NCBI GenBank assembly: GCA_040394475.1
Contig: JBEBSD010000001.1
Coordinates: forward strand, 62,001 to 126,000
Length of the DNA stretch: 64,000 nucleotides
Direction: 5' to 3'
Origin: JBEBSD01 sp040394475
Lineage (GTDB): Bacteria > Bacteroidota > Bacteroidia > Cytophagales > Spirosomataceae
Shown here: positions 34,883 through 41,915 of the stretch, piece after piece
Position numbering within the stretch: the first letter of the stretch is position 1
Layout of the letters: every line of letters starts with the position of its first letter
Translations under genes and position numbers: made by a program
The notes under the pieces: model-generated
Database searches by the model: none
What the model saw: the letters and a program-made list of their open reading frames with translations, nothing else
What the model was told of the DNA's origin: nothing

Positions 34883-36238
34883 ATGGAGATGAAAAAGCTA
34901 TTGCTGTGCTGTTGTTTTCTGCCCGGGTATCTGATCGCTCAGAACGTTTATCCCCGGGAGGAAGTAAAAGGGGCGACCCTGCAGGTGCTGGAAAAGGAGT
35001 ATCCTACCGCGCAGGGTACTGCGGGTGATATCGAAAAGGGGGTTTCGGCGATTTTTGGCAGGCTTTTTTCCGGGTACAGCAAGCAAGGAGTCCTGTATGC
35101 GGCGGACGTATTTATAAAGGCAGGCGGGAAGGTGGACGAAGTCATTTACTCCGTGACGTCGGATCATCTGCCGGCGGATTCCGTCTGGTACGTGATGCAG
35201 AAACAACTGCCGCCTTTACTGGCTGCATGGCAGCCGGCGGGGGTGACCCGGAACGTACGGGTCAGTGTGATGGGAATAGTGGGGAAGGTCAGGATGCCCC
35301 GGAAGGTTAGATCCGATTCCGTGACGCTGTCTACCGTGGAGGAATTGCAGATGCACGAGGATACGCAGGCGATTCAAAAAATAAACCTGTCAGGGCTGGA
35401 ACTGGGGTCGGTCCCGGCGGTTATCTATCGCTTTCCTAATCTGGAAGAGCTGGATGTATCGGGGTGCGGCTTGGAAAAACTGGACCTGGATGTCAAAAGG
35501 CTGCCTAAACTAAGGATGGTGAATGTCAGCAACAACCAGCTGACGGAATGGCGAATCTCCCGCAACAAGTCGATAGCCATTTTAAATATACAGGGCACAG
35601 GGCTCAAAAGAATTCCGAAGGAAATAGGCGGGTGTAAAGGACTCTCCTCGGTTTGGCTGGGTTTCAACACCGGGCTGGATCTCAGAAGGCGGGATTTCCG
35701 CCGGATCAGAAGGGTCCGTGACCTGAACCTCTACCGGTCGGAGCTGACAGCACTGCCGAGAAGTATCAGGCGGCTGCGGAAACTGGAGGTACTGGATTTG
35801 TATCATAACCAGCTGACTGCCCTGCCTTCGGGACTGACCAGGCTCCGGAGGCTGTCGCATCTGGCCGTGTCGAATAATCAGCTGACCTATTTTCCGGACA
35901 ATATGCAACGCCTCAGGCGGCTACAGTTTCTCTATGCACACCATAACCGCCTGAGCTGGCTGCCGGAAGCGATAGGAAGGCTTGAGAACCTGGAAGTAGT
36001 GGACATTGGATATAACTGGTTTTCGGTATTTCCGGCGGCATTACTGAACCTCAGACACCTGGGAGAACTGGATATTTCTGCCAATAATTTCAATGCGTTC
36101 CCCCCGGAACTCCTGCAAATGCAGGGCGTGGGAAAATTGTATATGCGCGGGAACCCTTTCCTGGAAAAGCAGGCGGCGCCAACCGATACCGTTTACCTGG
36201 AAGCACTAAAACGGGAAGTTGCGGAAGTCTATCATTGA
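34883..36238 (+). CDS. Exported leucine-rich-repeat protein
   Basis: The frame opens at 34829, but ATG 34883 (or 34889) gives a proper signal peptide (KKLLLCCCFLPGYLIAQ), so 451 residues are expected. Residues about 20-135 form a unique domain, with YPTAQGTAGDIEKGVSAIF and VDEVIYSVTSDHLP. About ten 23-residue leucine-rich repeats follow (for example LEVLDLYHNQLTALPSGLT). Such proteins bind proteins or surfaces. No lipobox and no sorting domain are seen, so it may be periplasmic or secreted. It is not in an obvious operon, and many arginines (RRLRRL) in the repeats make it basic. Confidence 0.82.
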   Translation: MEMKKLLLCCCFLPGYLIAQNVYPREEVKGATLQVLEKEYPTAQGTAGDIEKGVSAIFGRLFSGYSKQGVLYAADVFIKAGGKVDEVIYSVTSDHLPADSVWYVMQKQLPPLLAAWQPAGVTRNVRVSVMGIVGKVRMPRKVRSDSVTLSTVEELQMHEDTQAIQKINLSGLELGSVPAVIYRFPNLEELDVSGCGLEKLDLDVKRLPKLRMVNVSNNQLTEWRISRNKSIAILNIQGTGLKRIPKEIGGCKGLSSVWLGFNTGLDLRRRDFRRIRRVRDLNLYRSELTALPRSIRRLRKLEVLDLYHNQLTALPSGLTRLRRLSHLAVSNNQLTYFPDNMQRLRRLQFLYAHHNRLSWLPEAIGRLENLEVVDIGYNWFSVFPAALLNLRHLGELDISANNFNAFPPELLQMQGVGKLYMRGNPFLEKQAAPTDTVYLEALKREVAEVYH

Positions 36239-36386
36239 TAACGGCCCCACGGTATAAATCCCGGGTATTTCGTGAACGGTAATGAGGTGTTTATGAGGAG
36301 ATTGTACCTTTGGCTATCGTTGGAACACCGGCCGGTTTCCCGGGACGCGGGAAAGAGGTGCCGGGCACTCATAAAACCGAAACGCC

Positions 36387-36719
36387 ATGAATTCACAATC
36401 CATCAAAAATGAAAATCGCAGCTCCGAGGAAAGCTTGCGATCGTTTGAAATGACCGATCTCACCGGAAAACTGTGCCGGGGGCTGATTTTGCTGAATGGC
36501 CTTACAGGCCTGTTCTTTGTACTGGCAGGCTTCCGTGCAATCGTTAGCGAAACCACCCGTGAGGTGCTGGGATCGTTCTGGATCGGATCGCTCTTTTTAC
36601 TCTTCATGCTGGTGAGCTACATGTTCCGGAACATCGCGGGAAAAGACGTAGTGTCGATCGGGACCAGTATGATACCCTGGATGATGTGGCTGGGAGTATG
36701 GCGCCTCCTCGGGATATGA
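36387..36719 (+). CDS. Small membrane protein of unknown function
   Basis: I do not recognise this 110-residue protein. It has a polar N-terminus with many Ser, Asn and Glu (residues 1-25) and then three hydrophobic segments: about 30-50 (LCRGLILLNGLTGLFFVLAG), 63-80 (LGSFWIGSLFLLFMLVSY) and a short one at the end (MIPWMMWLGVWRLL). The ATG at 36387 is well placed. It stands alone between the LRR gene and the exporter gene, with no regulator nearby. Confidence 0.6.
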   Translation: MNSQSIKNENRSSEESLRSFEMTDLTGKLCRGLILLNGLTGLFFVLAGFRAIVSETTREVLGSFWIGSLFLLFMLVSYMFRNIAGKDVVSIGTSMIPWMMWLGVWRLLGI

Positions 36720-36801
36720 ATTAAGCGGGCGATTCAGGAACCTTCGCCGCGGGCAAATTTGTTAGCAGTGGTAGTGCCGTGTGCATTCAATATTGCGCCA
36801 T

Positions 36802-37716
36802 ATGTCTCTCTTATCTTCAGGATTATTACCTACTGCGACTACCAGGTTATGGTTGAATCTGGTTTCTGTTTACCTCCTGTGGGGGTCAACCTATCTTTTT
36901 GTCCATTTCATGACCGAGAATATGCCGCCGCTCTATATGGCAGGCTGGCGGCTGCTTGTGGCGGGAGTTATTCTCTATCCCTTTGCCCGTCTGAAGGGGC
37001 ATGCGAGGCCTACCCGGCAGGAAGGGGTGTCGGCAATGCTGATCGGGACCTTGTTGCTGGGGTTTTCCATGGGCGGAATGACGGTGGCGATCCAGTATAT
37101 TCCAACGGGGATTGCGGCCTTGCTGGCTGGTTTGCTGCCGTTATTCCTCATTGTGATCAACTGGGTCGGCTTCGGCCGCGTCCGGCCCAGCCGGCTGGCA
37201 TTAACAGGCCTGCTGATTGGCCTGGCCGGAATCATGATGTTGGTAAAACCAGGCAGTTTTAAGGCGACGTCGTCCGAAAGCTGGATCGGAATTGTGATCG
37301 TGGTATTTACCAACGTTTTCTGGGCGGTGGGAACCCTGCTGTCAGGACGTATGAAATTACCTCACCAGCTGGTTTCCAGCGCCGTGCAAATGCTTACGGG
37401 AGGGGTCTTATTACTGATGGTGAGCTTGATTTTTGAACCCGTTACGTTGTTGAGCATCAGCCATGCGCCCGTCAAAGCGCTGGGGTCGTTGATTTACCTG
37501 GTTGTTTTCGGGTCCATTATTGGATTTACATCATATGCCTGGCTGGCACGGAACGCCCCGCCCCAGTTGGTGGCGACGTATGCGTATGTCAATCCGGTGG
37601 TAGCCATGATCCTCGGATGGGCGTTTGCAGGAGAAATGTTCAGCGGGCAGGCGGTGGTTGCAGGCGGAATAATTGTCGCCGGAGTGGTACTGATTTCCAT
37701 CGGGAAAAGAAGCTGA
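36802..37716 (+). CDS. EamA/DMT-family exporter
   Basis: A 304-residue inner-membrane transporter with ten predicted helices in two EamA repeats. The first repeat carries WLNLVSVYLLWGSTYLFVHF with the family's G-S-T-Y motif. The second starts at WIGIVIVVFTNVFWAVGTL. The upstream GTG at 36781 is possible, but the ATG at 36802 fits the usual beginning better. YedA-like drug/metabolite exporters are the nearest match, with substrate unknown. The SDR gene starts 48 bases downstream and may share its transcript. Confidence 0.9.
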   Translation: MSLLSSGLLPTATTRLWLNLVSVYLLWGSTYLFVHFMTENMPPLYMAGWRLLVAGVILYPFARLKGHARPTRQEGVSAMLIGTLLLGFSMGGMTVAIQYIPTGIAALLAGLLPLFLIVINWVGFGRVRPSRLALTGLLIGLAGIMMLVKPGSFKATSSESWIGIVIVVFTNVFWAVGTLLSGRMKLPHQLVSSAVQMLTGGVLLLMVSLIFEPVTLLSISHAPVKALGSLIYLVVFGSIIGFTSYAWLARNAPPQLVATYAYVNPVVAMILGWAFAGEMFSGQAVVAGGIIVAGVVLISIGKRS

Positions 37717-37764
37717 GATCCGGTCGGAATGCGTATATTGGAGGCGCTAACGACCTGTAACAGC

Positions 37765-38544
37765 ATGGAACTGAAAACAAAAACCGCTCTTGTCTCCGGA
37801 GGCGCCTCCGGGCTGGGAGAAGCCACTACGCGTTTGCTCGTATCCAAGGGCGCAAATGTTGTCGTGTTGGACCTGAATGAAAACCGGGGAACAGCGCTGG
37901 CGGAAGAGCTCGGGGCCGCCGTCCGGTTTGTGCAGACAGACGTCTCGAGCGAGACGGAGATGCAGCGGGCCGTTGCACAGGCCCTGGCCGCGTACGGAGC
38001 CATTCATATCAACGTCAATTGTGCGGGGATCGTGTCGGGCAGTAAAACGGTTGGAAAAGTGAACGGCGTGTTGGGGCCGCATCCGCTGGAGGGATTTGAA
38101 AAAACCATACGGGTAAACCTGGTAGGGACCTTTAATGCCATGCGCATGGCAGCCTTTGCCATGCTGGACAATGAACCGGATGCCGGGGGAGAAAGAGGGG
38201 TCATTATCAATACGGCATCGGTAGCAGCCTTCGAAGGGCAAATCGGGCAGGTTGCCTATGCAGCGAGTAAGGGGGGAATTGCCAGTATGACGTTACCGGC
38301 AGCGCGGGACCTTGCAGCTTCCGGGATCCGGGTAATGGGCATCGCACCCGGGCTCTTCGAAACACCCTTGCTGGAGGGGCTCCCCGAAGAAGTGCGCGAC
38401 TCGTTGGGAAGGCAGGTCCCGTTTCCTGCCCGCCTCGGCAGACCTGCTGAATTTGCGTTACTGGTCAAAAGTATCATCGAAAACCCAATGCTGAACGGGG
38501 AGGTCATCCGCCTGGATGGAGCTATCCGCATGGCGCCGCGGTAA
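37765..38544 (+). CDS. SDR, 3-hydroxyacyl-CoA dehydrogenase type II-like
   Basis: A 259-residue short-chain dehydrogenase starting at ATG 37765 (an upstream in-frame start at 37729 is unlikely, as homology begins at KTKTALVSGGASGLGEAT). It has the NAD motif SGGASGLG, the NCAG strand, and the catalytic Ser-Tyr-Lys set in NTASVAAFEGQIGQVAYAASKGG. The long insertion GSKTVGKVNGVLGPHPLEGF is typical of the HSD17B10/type II 3-hydroxyacyl-CoA dehydrogenase group. It would oxidise short or branched 3-hydroxyacyl-CoA. Downstream begins a repeat-rich accessory segment. Confidence 0.85.
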   Translation: MELKTKTALVSGGASGLGEATTRLLVSKGANVVVLDLNENRGTALAEELGAAVRFVQTDVSSETEMQRAVAQALAAYGAIHINVNCAGIVSGSKTVGKVNGVLGPHPLEGFEKTIRVNLVGTFNAMRMAAFAMLDNEPDAGGERGVIINTASVAAFEGQIGQVAYAASKGGIASMTLPAARDLAASGIRVMGIAPGLFETPLLEGLPEEVRDSLGRQVPFPARLGRPAEFALLVKSIIENPMLNGEVIRLDGAIRMAPR

Positions 38545-38604
38545 AGCCGACCCCGGTTATCCTATTCCCCGCTCTGCTCTCTGCTCTTTCCCGTCACGTT
38601 GACC

Positions 38605-38631
38605 GGGTCACGCTGACCGGGTCACGCTGAC
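38605..38631 (+). repeat. 27-bp inverted repeat, left copy, flanking vapC/antitoxin
   Basis: This 27-base sequence (start GGGTCACGCTGACC) is itself a tandem of a 14-base unit. Its exact reverse complement lies at 39601-39627 on the other side of the toxin-antitoxin pair. Confidence 0.85.
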
Positions 38632-38650
38632 GGTGAAAGCGTGACATCGG

Positions 38651-38704
38651 GTCTCCGACCCGCGACCACCCCGCGCCATTACACAGGTCGGGAAACCTGC
38701 TTTC
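38651..38704 (+). repeat. 54-bp dispersed repeat, left copy
   Basis: This copy matches 39535-39588 with five mismatches in 54 bases, same orientation. It contains an imperfect palindrome (GTCTCCGACC facing GGTCGGGAAAC), like extragenic palindromic elements. A further shared stretch (GACGAGGGAGAGCGG) follows. Confidence 0.85.
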
Positions 38705-38735
38705 GGACGAGGGAGAGCGGATCCGTGCTGCCGCA

Positions 38736-39146
38736 CTATTTTCGGTGGAGATATTCCTTTGCTGTTAAAATCGGAATGATCGGGTTCCTGAAATCCTTTT
38801 TGTTTCTTGTGACGATCAGGTCCATATTGTTTTCAATAGCGGTATAGAACTGAATAGCGTCTTCAAAATCTTTCAGATGAGAGGTTAATGCCAGATCGAT
38901 TATCCTGTCATCCAAAGCCAGCACCTCAACGAGCACTTTAAACTTTGCCAGAATTTTTCGGGCATCATTCGAGTTGTAATGTCTTGATAGTAAATAATGA
39001 GTATTTGCGATAGTCAATGACGTAATGAAAAGTTTTACCTTCTTCTTGTCCGCAAGCGTGAAAAGCTCCTGAGCATCTTCATAAAACGCTTCTCGCTTTT
39101 GAAGTAAGTCCAGTGTGATGTTAGTGTCTACAAAAAGCCTTTCCAC
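38736..39146 (-). CDS. vapC: PIN-domain toxin (VapC-like ribonuclease)
   Basis: A 136-residue PIN-domain protein, probably an endoribonuclease toxin. Acidic active-site positions are Asp7 (LFVDTNI), Asp96 (DFEDAIQ) and Asp118 (TRNKKDF). The start codon overlaps the stop of the upstream antitoxin gene by one base, the usual coupling of toxin-antitoxin operons. The pair has lower GC than its surroundings and is enclosed by inverted and direct repeats, suggesting recent acquisition. RNA target unknown. Confidence 0.88.
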   Translation of the reverse strand: MERLFVDTNITLDLLQKREAFYEDAQELFTLADKKKVKLFITSLTIANTHYLLSRHYNSNDARKILAKFKVLVEVLALDDRIIDLALTSHLKDFEDAIQFYTAIENNMDLIVTRNKKDFRNPIIPILTAKEYLHRK

Positions 39147-39391
39147 TACGAATATTTTTTGTTCAGATAGTCATAATAGTCTTTTTTAGAGTCAGTTTCT
39201 TCATCGCCCGGGATAACTCCGGTTAAACTTTCAACAAGCGGACTAACCCTTATCTCCTTTTCATTCTTTTTAGTTAAAGAATTGAGATAGTTCTCCACTA
39301 GTTGCGATAAACTGACCTGATGGTTTTTTGCGTAATCTTTTGCGCTTTCGATGATGTGTTTGTTTAAATTTAAGGTGAGCTTGGTATTCAT
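39146..39391 (-). CDS. Antitoxin of the vapC pair (DUF6364-like)
   Basis: An 81-residue acidic-tailed protein with an N-terminal ribbon-helix-helix-like DNA-binding part (KLTLNLNKHIIESAKDYAKN, then SLSQLVENYLNSL). Its C-terminal stretch (about 45-81) is polar and probably wraps the toxin. It is the first gene of the operon and would repress its own promoter in the AT-rich stretch just upstream (39392-39450). The pattern fits the DUF6364 antitoxin family. Confidence 0.85.
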   Translation of the reverse strand: MNTKLTLNLNKHIIESAKDYAKNHQVSLSQLVENYLNSLTKKNEKEIRVSPLVESLTGVIPGDEETDSKKDYYDYLNKKYS

Positions 39392-39534
39392 CTTCTCAGA
39401 ATTATGTTACGTGTAAAAATATTAAAAAATTACGTATTCCGCAACTTTTTATGACACTACAAATGACTCCGATTTACAAAAAAATCAGCCGCTGTTCTCA
39501 GTCCGACATCCGAAAGCCAATGGCTGATAGCTGA

Positions 39535-39588
39535 GTCTCCGACCCGCGACCACACCGCGCCATTCGGCAGGTCGGGAGACCTGCTTTC
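39535..39588 (+). repeat. 54-bp dispersed repeat, right copy
   Basis: Right partner of 38651-38704 with five differences. The inner palindrome (GTCTCCGACC with GGTCGGGAGAC) is better matched here than in the left copy. Confidence 0.85.
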
Positions 39589-39600
39589 GCTCCTCCGCTC

Positions 39601-39627
39601 GTCAGCGTGACCCGGTCAGCGTGACCC
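39601..39627 (-). repeat. 27-bp inverted repeat, right copy
   Basis: Exact reverse complement of 38605-38631. The two copies enclose vapC, its antitoxin and both flanking 54-bp repeats. Confidence 0.85.
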
Positions 39628-39667
39628 CCCGGTCATGAGACGAGGGAGAACGGTTTCCGCTCCCGGA

Positions 39668-39710
39668 TTTCGACTCCGCTGGTTTCGACTCCGCTGGTTT
39701 CGACTCTGCT
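39668..39710 (+). repeat. 15-bp tandem repeat, nearly three units
   Basis: The unit TTTCGACTCCGCTGG occurs at 39668 and 39683, and a third copy with one change starts at 39698 and is cut after 13 bases. Confidence 0.9.
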
Positions 39711-39754
39711 CAACCACCGGGGATAGCTGATAGCCGACATCCGAAAGCCCCCCG

Positions 39755-39828
39755 CCTAACACCTAATCCCTAATACCTAAAACCTAACACCTAAAACCTA
39801 AGACCTAAACCTCTCCCCTAAAACCTAG
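39755..39828 (-). repeat. TAGG-family minisatellite, second site
   Basis: About nine CCTAAAACCTAACA-like units in a row. On the minus strand it reads as TTTTAGGTNTTAGG, the same family as the array after the fad gene at 9721-9772. Confidence 0.85.
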
Positions 39829-39869
39829 AAATAAAACAGGAAAAATTTTAAATTTATAGATAGATCCTC

Positions 39870-39877
39870 TAGTTTTG
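39870..39877 (+). promoter_or_regulatory. -7 element of the FecI operon
   Basis: TAGTTTTG fits TAnnTTTG and lies 29 bases before the ATG at 39907. It also shows that the upstream TTG at 39883 would be too close to the transcript start to be the real translation start. The -33 region is only T-rich. Confidence 0.5.
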
Positions 39878-39906
39878 TATGCTTGTTTCTAACTATTGCT
39901 AATGCC

Positions 39907-40479
39907 ATGTCTTATCAAAATGCCGGTGATGAGAGAGAGTTGCTGCGTTCCGCTTCCATCGGTGACGAGCGGGCATTTCGTATACTTTTCTACAGGTACC
40001 ACCGGTTACTGGGCACACATATTGTCAGGATCACCAAATCGGCAGAGGTGGCAGAAGAGGTTGTACAGGACGTGTTCCTAAAAATTTGGCTGAACCGGGA
40101 AACACTGGATGAAATTGAGAATTTCAGGGCCTATCTCTATGTCGCGGGGAAGAATCATGCCCTGAATCTTCTGAAAAAGGCAGCAAAAGAGCGGGCGGTT
40201 TCCATAGAATCGGCCCGGTTGCTGGTGGAGAACTTCGGCACAGAGGATGCCGAGCAGCGGGAATACGATGATCTGATGGACGAGGCGATCGATCATTTGC
40301 CGCCACAGCAACAGAAGGTATACCTGTTGAGCCGTCATGAACAATTAAAATACAAGGAGATCGCAGCCAGGCTGGATTTATCCACCGAAACCGTTAAGAA
40401 ATACCTCCAGCTAGCCACCGAATCCATTACCAGGCACCTCAAAAAAAGCCGGATTTGGGGCTATTTTCCCTTTTTTTAA
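39907..40479 (+). CDS. FecI-like ECF RNA polymerase sigma factor
   Basis: A 190-residue extracytoplasmic-function sigma factor. Region 2 has AFRILFYRYHRLLGTHI and EEVVQDVFLKIWLNRETL, and region 4 has HLPPQQQKVYLLSRHEQLKYKEIA with the helix-turn-helix LDLSTETVKKYLQLA. The next gene encodes its FecR-type anti-sigma factor, and the SusC after that carries an N-terminal signalling domain. The trio forms the usual sense-and-respond unit of Bacteroidota glycan loci. Start chosen at ATG 39907 because the longer frame begins at a TTG inside the promoter. Confidence 0.92.
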   Translation: MSYQNAGDERELLRSASIGDERAFRILFYRYHRLLGTHIVRITKSAEVAEEVVQDVFLKIWLNRETLDEIENFRAYLYVAGKNHALNLLKKAAKERAVSIESARLLVENFGTEDAEQREYDDLMDEAIDHLPPQQQKVYLLSRHEQLKYKEIAARLDLSTETVKKYLQLATESITRHLKKSRIWGYFPFF

Positions 40480-40569
40480 AAGAATGTCTAAAAAATACAG
40501 CACCCACTACCCCCTTTTCGGGGCAGCGTGTTGTCTATAGTTGTAAAGAGTTTTACCTGATAGCAGCCA

Positions 40570-41742
40570 ATGCGAATATCACGAGACCGGTTAAGAACCC
40601 TATTTCGACGCTACTACGAAAACGCCGCTACCGAAAGCGAGATTTCGGAATTAATGGCAGCGATCCGTGAGGGCGGTGAAGATGAGTGGCTGGAGCTGGT
40701 GATCCGGGAGGAATGGAACGCCCTGCGGCCGGATGCAAGATTGTTTACGGATGCGACCAGTGAACGGATCCTGGAGGTGGTTTTGCAAAACGGTAAGGAA
40801 GAAAGTACGGGGAGGCCCAGGGTACGCCCCCTGCATGCTTACCGGTACTGGGTGGCGGTTGTTTTGCTGATGGCCGGATTCGGGGCTTACTGGAAATGGA
40901 AAGACAACCGGAACGATGGGTTGACAACAAAGGTAACAGCAGCCATAACGCCGGGTACGAATAAAGCTGCACTTACTTTATCGGATGGATCTGTCGTACC
41001 GCTGGACAGTGCCGGACTGACGGTCGGCGGATCGATAGACATGCACGCAATTGCCGGGAACGAGAACGGGCGACTTGTCTACAAGACGTCGGAGGAGTTG
41101 AAGGAGGCAACTGAAACATTCAATACGCTCGCCACCCCGAGAGGGGGGCAGTATCAGGTAGTTTTGCCGGACGGAAGCAAAGTGTGGCTGAATGCTTCAT
41201 CGTCTATCCGGTATCCGCTTGTGTTTCCGGGGACAGAAAGGCGGGTGGAAATTAAGGGAGAGGTTTATTTTGAAGTGCAGCCCGATCGGTCAAGACCATT
41301 TACGGTGCAGTTCGGGGATAATGAAGTAACGGTGCTGGGTACCAGCTTCAATGTGAAGTATTATGCAGATGAAGCCATGCAAACCACCCTGATAGAAGGC
41401 GCTGTTGCGCTCCGGTCTGCCGGGAACGAGCAGTTGTTGCGGCCGGGAGAGCAGGCGAGTACGTCCGCAGATGGGAAGATCGTGCTGACTAAGGTTGATG
41501 TGGAAGAGAAAATTGCCTGGAAAAATGGATTGTTCCTGTTTCAGGCTGCAGGAATACCTGAAATTATGAAGCAGGTAGCCAGGTGGTACGATATAGAGGT
41601 AACCTACGAAGGTAACTTCCCGGAAAGGCAGCTTACGGGGAAGGTTTCCCGCAACGTCAGTATCACCGAATTAATGGCGATTTTTCAGTACGCGGGTATC
41701 AATCACCGGGTGGAAGGGAGAAAAATTGTCATCGAAGAATAA
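40570..41742 (+). CDS. FecR-family anti-sigma factor
   Basis: A 390-residue single-pass membrane protein. The cytoplasmic N-terminus (1-95) would hold the sigma factor, a membrane segment lies near 95-110 (YWVAVVLLMAGFGAYW), and the periplasmic part has the FecR domain (PRGGQYQVVLPDGSKVWLNA, FPGTERRVEIKGEVYFEV) and the C-terminal DUF4974-type segment (GIPEIMKQVARWYDIEVTYE). It would receive the ligand signal from the SusC signalling domain and release the FecI-like factor. Ninety bases separate it from fecI. Confidence 0.92.
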   Translation: MRISRDRLRTLFRRYYENAATESEISELMAAIREGGEDEWLELVIREEWNALRPDARLFTDATSERILEVVLQNGKEESTGRPRVRPLHAYRYWVAVVLLMAGFGAYWKWKDNRNDGLTTKVTAAITPGTNKAALTLSDGSVVPLDSAGLTVGGSIDMHAIAGNENGRLVYKTSEELKEATETFNTLATPRGGQYQVVLPDGSKVWLNASSSIRYPLVFPGTERRVEIKGEVYFEVQPDRSRPFTVQFGDNEVTVLGTSFNVKYYADEAMQTTLIEGAVALRSAGNEQLLRPGEQASTSADGKIVLTKVDVEEKIAWKNGLFLFQAAGIPEIMKQVARWYDIEVTYEGNFPERQLTGKVSRNVSITELMAIFQYAGINHRVEGRKIVIEE

Positions 41743-41915
41743 ACGTATATTTTACAGCGGTATTTTTTATAAACCTTTAAATTCACTTATTCATGAAGCC
41801 ATAGCAGGAAATGGCCATAAAAAAAGGGAAAATGCTGCGAACATTTTCCCGAAGTGTTCAGGCCGGAACAAATTTGATAGAAGAAATCCATGTCTCACCT
41901 AAACCATACAAATAT

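Larger units (their letters stand above)
39392..39869. other. Repeat-rich gap between the toxin-antitoxin pair and the fecI gene
   Basis: No gene is seen. The first 60 bases are AT-rich (presumed antitoxin promoter). Then follow the second 54-bp repeat copy (39535-39588), the inverted 27-bp copy (39601-39627), a shared GACGAGGGAGAACGG stretch (39638-39652), a 15-bp tandem (39668-39710) and a TAGG-family array (39755-39828). Confidence 0.8.

Noticed and set aside
39755..39828. Possible CRISPR-like array
   Set aside because: The units are short, irregular and without unique spacers; it is a minisatellite.
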